Assembly (NCBI GenBank): GCA_033439295.1
Contig: JAVTLE010000023.1
Coordinates: forward strand, 1,302,001 to 1,366,000
Length of the DNA: 64,000 nucleotides
DNA from: Deuterostichococcus epilithicus
Lineage: Eukaryota; Chlorophyta; Trebouxiophyceae; Prasiolales; Stichococcaceae
Reading direction: 5' to 3'
The notes below the pieces were generated by a model. The model was not told the origin of the DNA. It saw only the letters and a program-made list of their open reading frames with translations, and made no database searches. The translations under genes and the position numbers were made by a program. Positions 33,080 through 46,904 of this stretch are shown here, piece after piece. Numbering within the stretch: position 1 is the first letter of the stretch; the number at the start of each line of letters is the position of its first letter.

Positions 33080-36000
33080 TCACCGCTGCTGCACATTGAC
33101 CTCGCCGGTGCGGGCGCCCCCGCTGGCCTTGCGGCTACGCCAGTACAGCCGCAGCGGCGTTCCGTCCAGTCCGATGTTTTCCCGCAGCTGCCGCTCCATG
33201 TACAGCCTGGAGCCATCAACCAGCAGCAGCAGTTGAATGACACAACGCCATTGGCTGTCAGAAGATGAACGGCACGATCCTGATGCACATCACAAAGGCG
33301 CCATGCATCTGCACATATTTCTCCAACAATGCCATTGACCAGATGCATGGGCCGATGGACTGCAGGATGATGTGTGCACAATGCGCAGGACGACATGCTG
33401 GAGCATCCACTGAAGCATGGCAGCAAGAAGTACGGCACTGATCGATGCGGCAGCTGCGATGGGCACCTGTAGTCGTCGTTGAACAGCTTGGCGTCGTTGA
33501 CAAAGAACACATACGTTGGGGGCCGCGTCGCCGCCTGCGCAGTGAACAAATTGCGGCACCACTGAGCATACGTTTTCCCGAATGTCTCCTACGCATATCC
33601 ACTGTGGGCTTTCAATCGAGGGAACGAAGCGGAGCACGCACGAGCACGCACAAGGGGTCCACACCTGCGTGGCATAGTAGATGCGCCCCTTGCGGGGGTC
33701 GCCCCGCAGCGAAGGTGGGGACCGCCACCCGACCGCCTCGCGCACCACCAGGTTCAGCGTCGCCGTCGTGATACGCCGCCTGCCAATCAGAAGTCAGTCG
33801 GTCGAAACCTTGCTGCAGGATCAAGAGGAAGTTGCTGCCGCACCACCGGTGCGGCACCACCTGTGAGCATTGCCGTCATGATGCAGCGCCTGCGCCTGCA
33901 TGCACCACCCCAGTCGATGAGCAGTCGGCTATGCCACAGTGCTGCCCACACCACCGGATTTTTAAAGAGTCACTGTCGAGATGCGGCGCCCATACCGCAG
34001 CGCCCCACTCAGTCGGGGTCCAGCTCCAGGGCTGAGGTCTCTGGCTGCCCCACCGGAGCATGGCAGCTGCCGCACCCCACACCCGCAGTGAGTGCAGCCA
34101 AGGCAGGCAACTCGGTTCCTTTGCTCGACCGTTTTTCTAGGCTGGAGAGTCGAGTGTGACGCCGTGCAACGGCTGTACATAGGGATTGTGCTGAGGCACA
34201 CATTGATCCATCAGAGATGACCCTACCACGGCGCACCTGTGCTGCTCGCCAGCGGCGGTCACCGCATCCAACACCTTGGACAGCCGCTGCCCAGTGAGCG
34301 CGCTGGTGAACACCACGGCCGCCCAGCTGATCGGTCGCATCTGCGCCAGCAGGTCCTTCTTGTACTCGTCCAGCGTGTTGGTGTCCTGTGGCCGGCGAAA
34401 ACATGTTCAGACTTCCAGATTAGGGAAAAGGGGATGGACTAGCGCTTGCAAGCAGGACTTGTACTCGTCCAGCGTGCTGGCGTGCTGCGATCACACAGCA
34501 TGTAGCCCCCCCGGGGGGNGGGGCTGATAAGCGTGGCAGAGTGATGAAAGGAGGCTAAGATGGTGCGCACAGTCTTCCTGCGTTTGTGTATCAACTTGCA
34601 CTTTTCAGACGGCAGCGGCCAATCACCTTGTCCTCTATGGCGTCCCACTTGTTGACGACAATCACGCAGGCGCGGCCCTCGGCTGAGATGCGCTCCGCCA
34701 GCCTGCAGTGGATGAACGAGTTCAGAGGCGTCCGTGGCCGCACTGCCCATGTGATATTGCAGCGGAGGGGCATGCACAGGGGCAGCAAAACAGCTGGAGC
34801 AGAGGCCGTGCCGCGGGACAGTGTTGCACTGCGCCGGCTGTGGGCACGGGCACCCACTGACATTTCCGGCGCGACCTCCGAGCCTGTCACTGCACGGTTG
34901 CACTCGCTGTTACCTGAAGTCCTGCTGCGTGACGCCGTCAACGGCGTCGATCACGATGCCCACCACGTCCGCACGGCGGATGGCGCGGAATGCACGGTCC
35001 ACAGACAGGCCCTCAGCGCCGTCGGGGGAGCCTGCAGCAAGGGCAGCGGGGATGTGATGAGGCCTGTTGTCTGTTGAAAAGTGCGGCCCTCCGTCGTCGT
35101 TCCAACTCCGAGCAAATGAGGATTGATTCAGCGCGATGCCACAGCATTCAGTCGTCGCCGTCGGCAGCAGACGTGAGCATCGGCACGCATGTGTAAGAAG
35201 CCTCAGGCGGGTGGCCATTCTTGAGAAAGGCAACCGACGAACTTCCAGAGGCGACCGAGGCAACACGCACCTGCGACGGCCGCGCGGCGGCGGATGCCGG
35301 CGGTGTCGATGAGCTTGAAGGTGCGGCCGTCGGGGAGCTTGATGTCCGTGTCGATTGCATCGCGCGTCGTGCCGCGCATGTTGCTGACGATCGAGCGCTC
35401 CTTGCCTGCAGGGACGAAAGCTACCTAATGATCAAGATCAGAGCCCTAATGATCAAGATCAGAGGAGGGCCGGGCCTCCCTCCCAGCCCTGGCGCGCCTC
35501 AGGTTGATGTCTATGAGCCGCTCCAGCCGGCTTTTGGCGATGTGTGTGCAGCTGGGTTGGGCAGATGCTCAGCCGCAACTGTGCTATATGCTGAGCGCTG
35601 GTGGGTCAGCATTGAGGTGAGAGCTGCCAGCCCTTGCGACCTCTGCCTTTGAACAGCTGTCACTGTGGCATCCGGCGCTTGTGCCCGCGACTGCGCGCCG
35701 CCGAAGTCACCTGTGATGGCATTCACCAGGCTGCTCTTGCCCACGTTGGGGCGACCGACGATGGCCACCGCAATAACCTTCCGGTCGATGTCCTGCTCCT
35801 CGATGGCCTTTGGCGGCGGCAGAATCTGCAACGGGAACAGAGACAATGCATAACCGCACAACCGCTTGAGAGCAGCGCCTCTGCAGCATGACAACGTGGT
35901 CGATGTCCTGTCCCTCTGCCGTTGGCGCTACCTGCGCCAAGGGTTTTTGCTTTTGCGGAGCACCCCTTCCAGTCCACTTCCAGCAACAGAGACTGCCTGG

Positions 36001-39000
36001 CCAATGTCCCTGAGCTTCACCCGCCGTTGGCGGCGGCAGCCACCTGTGCGAGAACAAAGTCACTGCATCACTTCTTATACTTCCTCTACTTTTTAAGCCC
36101 CGCCTGGTCTTTGCCCTGTTTCTCGACCGCCGCTCGAGCCGGCAGCACCTGCGAAAGCAACACGTTTACTGCATCACTGTGAGGAATCACCGCGTCCTGC
36201 TCCACGACTGTCCTTGGCGGCGGCAGCACCAGCGCCATGACCAGTCCGTCTATTGCATCACTCACGATAAACAGATCTGTGCAACCGACATTCGACTCTG
36301 CTAGCGCGCTGAATAGGACACATGCCGTGCAGCGTTCCCATTGACAGCAATGCCCTGCCTCGAAAGGGACCTCGGCCTGCCATTCAACGTAGCATGCGCC
36401 ACTGCATCGTCATGTCCAACAACCCCACGTCATCAAGCTTTCGTCACATCGTCCCTCCGACAGCGCAATAGTGCGGAGACCATCTCGCGATCGGCGCACG
36501 AAAACCGCTGGACGGAGGACAAGGTCAATGTGGTCGCAAGTGCCAGAGAGGCAAATCGCCAAGACCGCCGAAACTGCCATGGGCTGTAGGAACAAGGATA
36601 CGAAGACGAGAAAAAAGGTGAAGAAGAGCAAACATCTTACCTCCAGGAGCGAGTCCATGAGATCGCCGGTGCCGGAGCCGCTGATGGCAGAGACTGCCAC
36701 GGGCTGCAGCCCGAGAGCCCAGAAGTCGGCCGCCTGCTCGTCCGCACGCTGCACGTTCTCGCACTTGTTGACCGCCAGCAACACCTGCGGGTGTGACGGT
36801 GCAAGGAGTCGGTATACATGGTATGGGTGCAATGCGCCAGGGCCGGCCGCGCCAAGCCTCCTGCCGTTCTGTTCAACTGCCTTTGGCAGCTTGATGAAGC
36901 GATCCTCTAGACCAGGTGAACAGCAGCCAACCGACGTGCCTGGTACTCTTTGCGACGCCTTGATGTGACTTGCGGCCAAGCTCATGCCATAGCTGGCCGG
37001 GAATTCCTTTTGCAAGACTGCGGAGCGGCCTTTGCAAAGCGTGATAACCCAAAATTAACCGCCACTGGTTCATACTCGCTGTTCCAACAGGGCTGTCCGG
37101 CTGCTCAATTGGCTCCCCGGCTGCTCGAGTGGCTGCGCAAGGGACTCGTCCTCACCGGCTTCCTGGGGTGCGTCTTTCGCAGCCAAGACACGATCTCCTC
37201 GTCCGCGCCGGTCACGCCGGTCTGACCATCCACAACCAGCACGAGTGCCGCTGCCTCGGCAATGCCCGCTGCCGCCTGCCGCTCAATCGCCTGCATGGGC
37301 GGATCTGGCTGTAAAATCGACTGAGTGATTGTTCCAAAGTCAGCTTCCAATCTGGGATGATGCAATGGGGCAAAGAGTCTGGCCTGCTACAGCTAGGACC
37401 AGGGCCGCCGCCTGCTGCTTGATCGCCTGCACAGATGCATATGTGGAAGTTACAGACAAGTCTGATGCAATGGGATGTGGATCCTGGAACTGCTGGGACC
37501 TGTGTGCGGGCGGCCGCCCCAGCGATGCCCGCTGCTGCGTGCCACTCGACTGCATGGGCACATGAGCCTCAGCGAAGTTCGCGGTTCTGCCAGGTGAACC
37601 CAGACCCCGACGCCATGTGCCCGCCTTGCGCTCATGCAGTTGGCTGCAGTTGGAAGCTTGTGACCCGCCCGACAGAATGCTGCGAGACCAGCGCCTGGCT
37701 GTGCAAAGGACCTGGAAACTCCAGGCCGGCAGCTGCTACTGCGAGCAAGGAGGTGGGCCCCGCTCAGGCCAGGCAGCAATGCCGATGTCACTGATGCTTC
37801 ACAGCCTTTGGCGCCTGTGTGCAAGCCCCTTCAGTAGGGGTGAGCAGTGCGGTTGCAGGACTGTTGTAGCTCGGAAGCAAGCATGACTTTTGTGGAGTCG
37901 ATCCACCCATGTGACTCATTCAGCCGAGCTGAAGTGCTGCCAAGGCTGTGGTTGTATGAACCAATCAGAGAGCAGCGCTTTGCGGCACAGTGCCATCATC
38001 GTGCTGTCAAAGATTGACATGCGAGCGAACTGGATATGTCTAAAGCCAGCCTCCGCATCGTCGGGAGGCCATTTGCGCACCTGCGGCAGCTGGCCGTCGC
38101 AGATCAGGCACATCGTATTTGACTGCCGCGCCTCGGGCAGTAGTTCGCAATTGGCGGTGATTCTGCAGGTTGATGACCGATTCCCCACCTGGGGCAGCTC
38201 GCTGTCGGAGATGAGGCGCATCGCAACCGACTGCTGCGCCTCGGGCAGCTTGGCGGCCTCCGACATCAGACCGCCCGTGTCCACCACCACAAACTCGCGG
38301 TCGCCCCAAAAGGCCCGCGTGTACAGCCTGCAGATACATCAGATCATCGATCAAACATATCAATGAGGGTTTCCAGGCGCAAATGATGACAGTTCCTGTT
38401 CCAATGTGCCCAGCGGCAGCTGCAGCCGAGTTCTGCCGGGATGGTAGCGAAAGAAGCGCAGGTCCTCATTAGGAGTCAGCACCTTGGCGCAAGTCGGAGC
38501 ACCTGGCCATAGCAGCATGCTGCCATATGGTGCATCAAGCAATATGCCATGTGCAAGGGGCACCCACCGGTCGCGGGTGACGCCAGGGAAGTCGTACACG
38601 ATGGCGGTGGCGCTGCCGGTGATGCGGTTGAACAGCGCGGACTTACCCACGTTGGGACGCCCAACCACTGCCACCTGCGTCATTCACAGATTGTCCTGCA
38701 AACTGCATCGTCATGGCCAAATCTGCTGCTGGCCCGGCGCCATGCGCATTCGACGACATAGTTTCTTCCAGCCTGCTGCTGCTTCTGGCCTGAAGCCTTT
38801 GTGGCTGACCTCGAGAATTGAATGCTCACCTTTGGCAGCGACTCGATGGGCAGCTCCTTCTGCGGCGCCCTGCCGTCGCGGCTGCGGCGGCTGACCTTCG
38901 TCGGCAGCTTGCCGCTTCTGGCTCCTCCCACCGCCTCCTCTGTGTCATCGCCTTCCCCTGCTTCCAGCAGCTCGTCTGGGTCTGCGCCCTCGTACACAGA

Positions 39001-39318
39001 CGCCAGCGCCGCAGCGATTTCCGCGGCGTCGCTATCCATCTGCGCCTGCTCGGCGGCTGTGGGCTCTCCAAGCTCGGCTTCCCGGGCGGCGGCGCCAGTC
39101 GCGGCGCAAACGCACCACCGCTGCTGCTGCCGATGCCGCTGCTGGTGGCGCTGCTGCAAGTGATGCGATGCGGACCATGGCGCAGCCGCCTGGGCGCCCT
39201 GGCACCGCTGGCGCGCCGCCCTGGGGATGATGCAATCCGTGAGCTGTGCTGCTGACGCCGGCGCCGCTGTGCACAAAGCGCGACCTGATCCCACGCAGCT
39301 GTGCATTGCGCCCTGCAT
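33080..39318 (-). CDS. DER: Plastid ribosome-assembly GTPase Der/EngA
   Basis: About thirteen minus-strand exons, from 39318-38830 (transit peptide and acidic linker) to 33206-33080. The first G domain has [36 protein letters not shown] and AVNKCENVQ. The second has [40 protein letters not shown] and [11 protein letters not shown]. The KH-like C-terminus has [46 protein letters not shown] and ends EVNVQQR. Tandem G domains plus a KH domain define Der, which helps assemble the large ribosomal subunit. The transit-like N-terminus and the NKCE form of G4 in the first domain point to the plant plastid type. Introns carry at least five groups of exon-end echoes, including a five-copy array. An N lies at 34519, within an intron. 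Confidence 0.95.
34453..34487. repeat. Echo of Der exon start 34385
   Basis: The block CTTGTACTCGTCCAGCGTG, which encodes TLDEYK on the minus strand, is repeated 99 bp away on the intron side, followed by a similar GTGCTG. Confidence 0.85.
35424..35464. repeat. Perfect 20-mer tandem pair in Der intron
   Basis: CCTAATGATCAAGATCAGAG occurs at 35424-35443 and again at 35445-35464, a 21-bp period. The pair is identical, so it is recent. Confidence 0.9.
35896..36262. repeat. Array of four echoes of Der exon start 35825
   Basis: The exon start with its acceptor (CTTTGGCGGCGGCAGAAT|CTG on the plus strand) recurs at about 35896-35940, 36003-36070, 36118-36184 and 36193-36262. Copies keep parts of TCCTG.TCC, TTGGCGGCGGCAG and an ACCTGCG or TGCATCAC tail. 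Spacings are about 114, 106, 107 and 81 bp. Confidence 0.75.
37385..37561. repeat. Two echoes of Der exon start 37290
   Basis: The exon text encoding [19 protein letters not shown] recurs at 37385-37436 and 37495-37561. Shared blocks include ATCGCCTGCA, GCCGCCGCCTGC, GCGATGCCCGCTGC and GACTGCATGGGC. Confidence 0.7.
38079..38144. repeat. Echo of Der exon end 38189
   Basis: On the minus strand the exon end encodes [20 protein letters not shown] and a GT donor. The copy reads [20 protein letters not shown] followed by GT, displaced by 108 bp. It is a full in-frame alternative exon end. Confidence 0.85.
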
Positions 39319-39446
39319 TCGCCTTGTCGCTGTGCTGCCCTGGCTCCGTCACTTGCTTACGAGCAAGAGAATGCTACTGCTGCCGTTGATACCGCTGCCG
39401 ATGCCGCTGACGTGTTTGCAACAACTCGACAAGTAGTCCTGTAGCA

Positions 39447-40533
39447 CTACTGATTCTTCTCTAACTTCTCAATTTCCTCCTCCAAAGTCGGCTCCTGCAC
39501 GCCCTTGGCCTGGTCCTCCTGCGCAGGCTCAGGAGGGTTGACAAGACATTTGGCTACGGGCATCTGGCTGCGGGCATTTGGCTGTGGGCACATGAGAGTC
39601 ATTGTCGTCAGGCTTGTGCGTCTCCAATCGCTGGCATGTCAAAGAAGGCTGGTGTCACCTTGGCCATGCGCTGTGCCTCGTAGAACATGTAGTTTGACAA
39701 TCCCCGGATCGCCCTGCAGCAGGGGCTCGGAACGTGAGCGCAACTAAGACAGTATGACTCTAGGCCGAGTATGTGCATCCCATGACGACCTTGCGAGAAC
39801 AATCGTGTACAGCAAGTCGATTGCAACGCGGTCTTCCAGGAGATGCAAGACTTACGCGTCCTTCTGTTGCTCAATCTGCACTGACACAGCAGCATTTAGC
39901 ACTGCGTGCACTGACATGCATCCTCATCTTGTGTGCGGCGGACCAGCATGGACGAAACAGTATCGTCACACCTTAGCCTCGTCCGTCTCGTTGATGTTCA
40001 GTCTGAAAGCGGTTCGAACTTGAGTCCACAGCGCTGCACGGTGGTTGCTGATGCCGCTCTGCACAGTACAATATCTCCGTCAGCCGCCGCCATGCGCGCA
40101 CCGTGGTCAGGAACCAGTCTCAGGAAACGTTGTGATTGCGCGTGACTGTAGGCTACTTCACCGAGCTAGAGATGTAGTCGGCGAGCCTCAGGCAGTCCCG
40201 GTACAGCTGCGAGTTGAGCAAATTCGTCAGTTGTGCGTGCAAGGACAGCATGGGCATTCCAATTGGCACGCGTGAAAGGTGGCGCATGAGATCGCCACCC
40301 ATTACCTTCAGCACTGTGAACTGCGACTTGTCCATGATGCGAGAGCGCTCATCAGAGGTGCAGACAAGTGTAGTTCCGGAACGTAAGCCCCCTTCACTCA
40401 GGTAGACGAAGGTGCAGGCCTGCGGCCGCCGTTCAGTTGATCGAGTCGGTGCTTGAAAAATCTCTGAGTATCCGCTCGATGCTTCTGAGGCCTGCCATTG
40501 AGTGCAAGCCGTTCCGGAAAAAAAGTTGCTCAC
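39447..40533 (-). CDS. Unresolved gene, possibly VPS13-like fragment
   Basis: Minus-strand coding text is clear but incomplete. An exon within about 40405-40155 reads TTLVCTSDERSRIMDKSQFT, MRHLSRVPIGMPMLSLHAQL and SQLYRDCLRLADYIS. Smaller exons follow: RLNINETDEAK (about 40010-39974), AIRGLSNYMFYEAQRMAK (39713-39659) and the last, EDQAKGVQEPTLEEEIEKLE (39518-39447). The alternation of beta-type strands with LSLHAQL..LL.SQLYRDCLRLADY recalls the N-terminal part of VPS13-type lipid-transfer proteins, but the match is weak and the gene stops much too early for one. I cannot fix the start. It is transcribed away from the MYST gene. Confidence 0.35.
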
Positions 40534-40760
40534 ATCACGTAACCGATGATTCAGAGCGCGGGAAGCTTCCCTGCGTCACCTGCTTCCTTCAGACTCAGTG
40601 CCGAGCAGCAAAGGTCCAGAAGCTCAGCATGTAGTTCCGCTGAAGCACGAAGCTGCCTGTCCTCTCGCGACGCCGCGTGACTGTTGTGGAGTTTGACCTT
40701 TCGTGTGATCCACTGCAACCGCAAGCTCCCTGCAGAGCCTCAAAGAAGGGTCTCCCAGCC

Positions 40761-44367
<3,607 letters not shown>

Positions 44368-44436
44368 GGCAATTTAGCAGTAGTTGGTTATGCCGTGCGG
44401 CGTCCGTTGTGGACATCAGGAATTGTTCCCAGCCAT

Positions 44437-44441
44437 TGTAA
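44437..44441 (+). terminator. TGTAA poly(A) motif after the MYST gene
   Basis: TGTAA lies 70 bp past the stop codon, a normal distance for a green-algal polyadenylation signal. Confidence 0.5.
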
Positions 44442-44661
44442 TCGCTTGACCCGGCATGACACAACGCATCAGCCTGAGTGAGGCTGGAACGGTGTAACAC
44501 TCTCACACACGGTAGTGAAGCTGTGAAGCGGAGAAGAAGTCATTTCAAAATTCCGATAAGATCTCCTCGCGAGCTTGCTGACGCAACTGCCCGCGCCAAG
44601 TTCCGCAATAGGCGATTCTGCCCACAGCCAGGACGACTTGAGCTAAGTTCACGATTCAGTC

Positions 44662-46207
44662 ATGGCCACTATGGTGGCTTGCACAACCGCCGGGGCGGCC
44701 AGGCCAGTTGCAGCTTCAAGGCGCCTGCAGGGGACACGCCCCAAGGCCGCGCCCTTTACGTCGCAGCCCCTGCGGCCGCAACTGCACACCCTGCCTGCAG
44801 GTGCACAGCCGACTGCAGACTAGTTGCAACCGATCGAGACGGTGCATCCATGTGTCGTACTAGGAGATACAACTCAGATCGTTCAGATCACCTCTGTCGT
44901 CGACCGTGGGCACAAGGGCGAAACCCCTCGCGCGGTTGAAGGCGTTGAACACCAACCAGCACCGTTCTGGGACGCCGTGTACGGGTGCATAGCATGCTGC
45001 ACGCGGCCTGCCACGCAGCTGACGGCGGCGCATGGTCGCCCTTGCAACCAAGCAAGCGGCTCTCTGTCTGTGTCTCCACATCCGAGCAAGGCATCGCGGC
45101 GGTAGATTTCAGTCATCACTCAGCTACAAGGCAACGCAACTCCGCATGTTTCAACTGCCGATCTGCTGAGTGCAGGGCGCACGGTTGTGGTGCGTGCCAA
45201 GGAGGTCGACTTCGACCAGCTCCTGATCGACGTGCAGGACAGGGTGAGTCGCACAGCGTTATGCGCACCTTGCAACAGGCTGGTGACACGGCGTTGCATG
45301 CGTCTTGTGCACGCTGTATCTTGCACACTCGGCTCAATACACGCATGCAGTTCGAGGCTGCGGAGAACAAGCCTGTCGTGATCGGCTACTCGGTAGCGGC
45401 CGTATTTGTGTTTTTCTTCGCGGAGTGGTGCGTCTCCCTCCCCCACAGCCCTGCATGTCAGGCAAATCAAACATGTTGGACGGTCTGCATCGTGTGCGCC
45501 AGTGGTTAGAAACACCCACTCCAGCATCCTCTTGACCAATGAGGCTATTAAATGAATCGCAGGTTCATCCACCTTCCGCTCTTCAACGTGGTAAGCGTCT
45601 TGCTAAGCATCGAATGTACTTTGCAATGCCGCAATGCCGCCAGCACTTCCGAAGGCGTCTCTATTAAGTGTTACATGTGCTGACTTGTTGCTTGTGTTCA
45701 GCTCGTCGGCTTCCCCATCGAACTTCTGGGATTACTGCTTTTGCCGTACCTGGGCGTGCGCTACCTCGTGGTGAGCCCCAATTTTCGGATTGCCCGCGTC
45801 CTCACCCAAAGCATTACCTGGGTTTCTGGTTCCACCTCCTGCCGCTCAAGCGATGCTCAGTCCCTCCTGCTGACCGGCGGCGTCTGGTGCTTGCAGGACG
45901 GCGAGGACTGGTGCGTGGATGTAAACCCTAAACCAGGTTTACAGTGAATGACCTGTTTAGGTGCACTCGTGGTGGATTTATAATGTGACTCGTGTGAATC
46001 GGGCCTGAACATGTGGCTGTGCGGCTGCAGGTTTGCGGATGCGTCTGACGCCGCGGTAAGCGGTGATGAGTGGCATCACAACACCCCTGCACAGACAGCA
46101 CTGCACGCAGCGACACTTACAAACATGCATTTCCGTGGCTGATAGGAGTTTCCGGGTGGCTGCAGGACAAAGTCATTGCTCAGCTGCCAGGGCTCAAGAA
46201 GAAGTAA
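44662..46207 (+). CDS. CURT1-like thylakoid membrane protein (CAAD domain)
   Basis: Start at 44662 gives a transit-peptide-like MATMVACTTAGAARPVAASR. The clear later exons are one ending at 45243, then 45351-45427, 45563-45590, 45702-45770, 45897-45910, 46031-46055 and 46166-46207. They read VVVRAKEVDFDQLLIDVQDR, FEAAENKPVVIGY, the hydrophobic SVAAVFVFFFAEWFIHLPL, NVLVGFPIELLGLLLLPYLG, then VRYLVDGEDWFADASDAADK and VIAQLPGLKKK. An amphipathic helix, two membrane spans and a second helix are the CAAD layout of CURT1 proteins, which bend grana margins. This is a family-level inference. The junction between the transit exon and the second exon is not in phase as I read it, so a small exon in 44801-45120 is probably missed. 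Some internal exons are only 14-28 bp long. Confidence 0.72.
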
Positions 46208-46904
46208 TTTTGCACCTGCAATATGTTAGGACGGGCATGCCGCTTGCCAGCCCCCCTCTCCGGGAGGGACCAAGCCCGCGTGAAGCTCCGTGTACCTTCC
46301 TTCAGCCTTTGTTTGCCGAAATTCATCATGATTGGATGCAATTTGTTGTGCCAACAATACTGTAGTGCGCTGAAGCACCGCGCATCAGGGCCGTTTTCGG
46401 CGGCACAGAGAGTAATATGCTCGGCAACAAGGGCAAGCTGTGGTGGCAGCGACAACCAACTTGAGAAACGCCTTTGCGAGGACATGCTGCTCTGGTCGTG
46501 TACCACAGAAGCATGCCCGCCACCGTCAATTGTTAGGAGTCCTACAGACTTCTTCCAAACCGGCGTTTGTAAATGGTTTGTGTTTTCTCCTCCTTTCTAA
46601 TTTGTATCTGCAATAAATGACGTGCTTGCACGGGAGGCCATCAGGTCATTGCCCTTTCACAGCTTCCGTGATGCCGCGGCTTGCAAGTGTCCTACCTCAG
46701 TCTCGCATTGACTGTGAAAACTGCTTCACTGTAGCAGCACGACCAAATTTACGGGTCAGCTCACCCTGGCAGTTTCCCCGACTGTCTGGCCAAAGAGGCC
46801 ATCAACCCATCCCGAGCGTCGTGAGGCTGCAACTCGTCCTGTGATTGCTGGTGTTCGATCTGCGCTTTGGCATCTGCGCCGGCTGGGCGACGTGACAGCT
46901 CACC
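46208..46904. other. Intergenic, CURT1-like 3' flank and RtcB promoter
   Basis: About 700 bp without conserved coding text. It holds a TGTAA at 46568-46572 and an AATAAA near 46612 that could end the CURT1-like transcript. Confidence 0.4.

Noticed and set aside
39447-40533. Firm assignment to VPS13
   Set aside because: Only the SQLYRDCLRLADYIS region is suggestive. The chorein start and WW-type motif are not seen, and the gene ends early.
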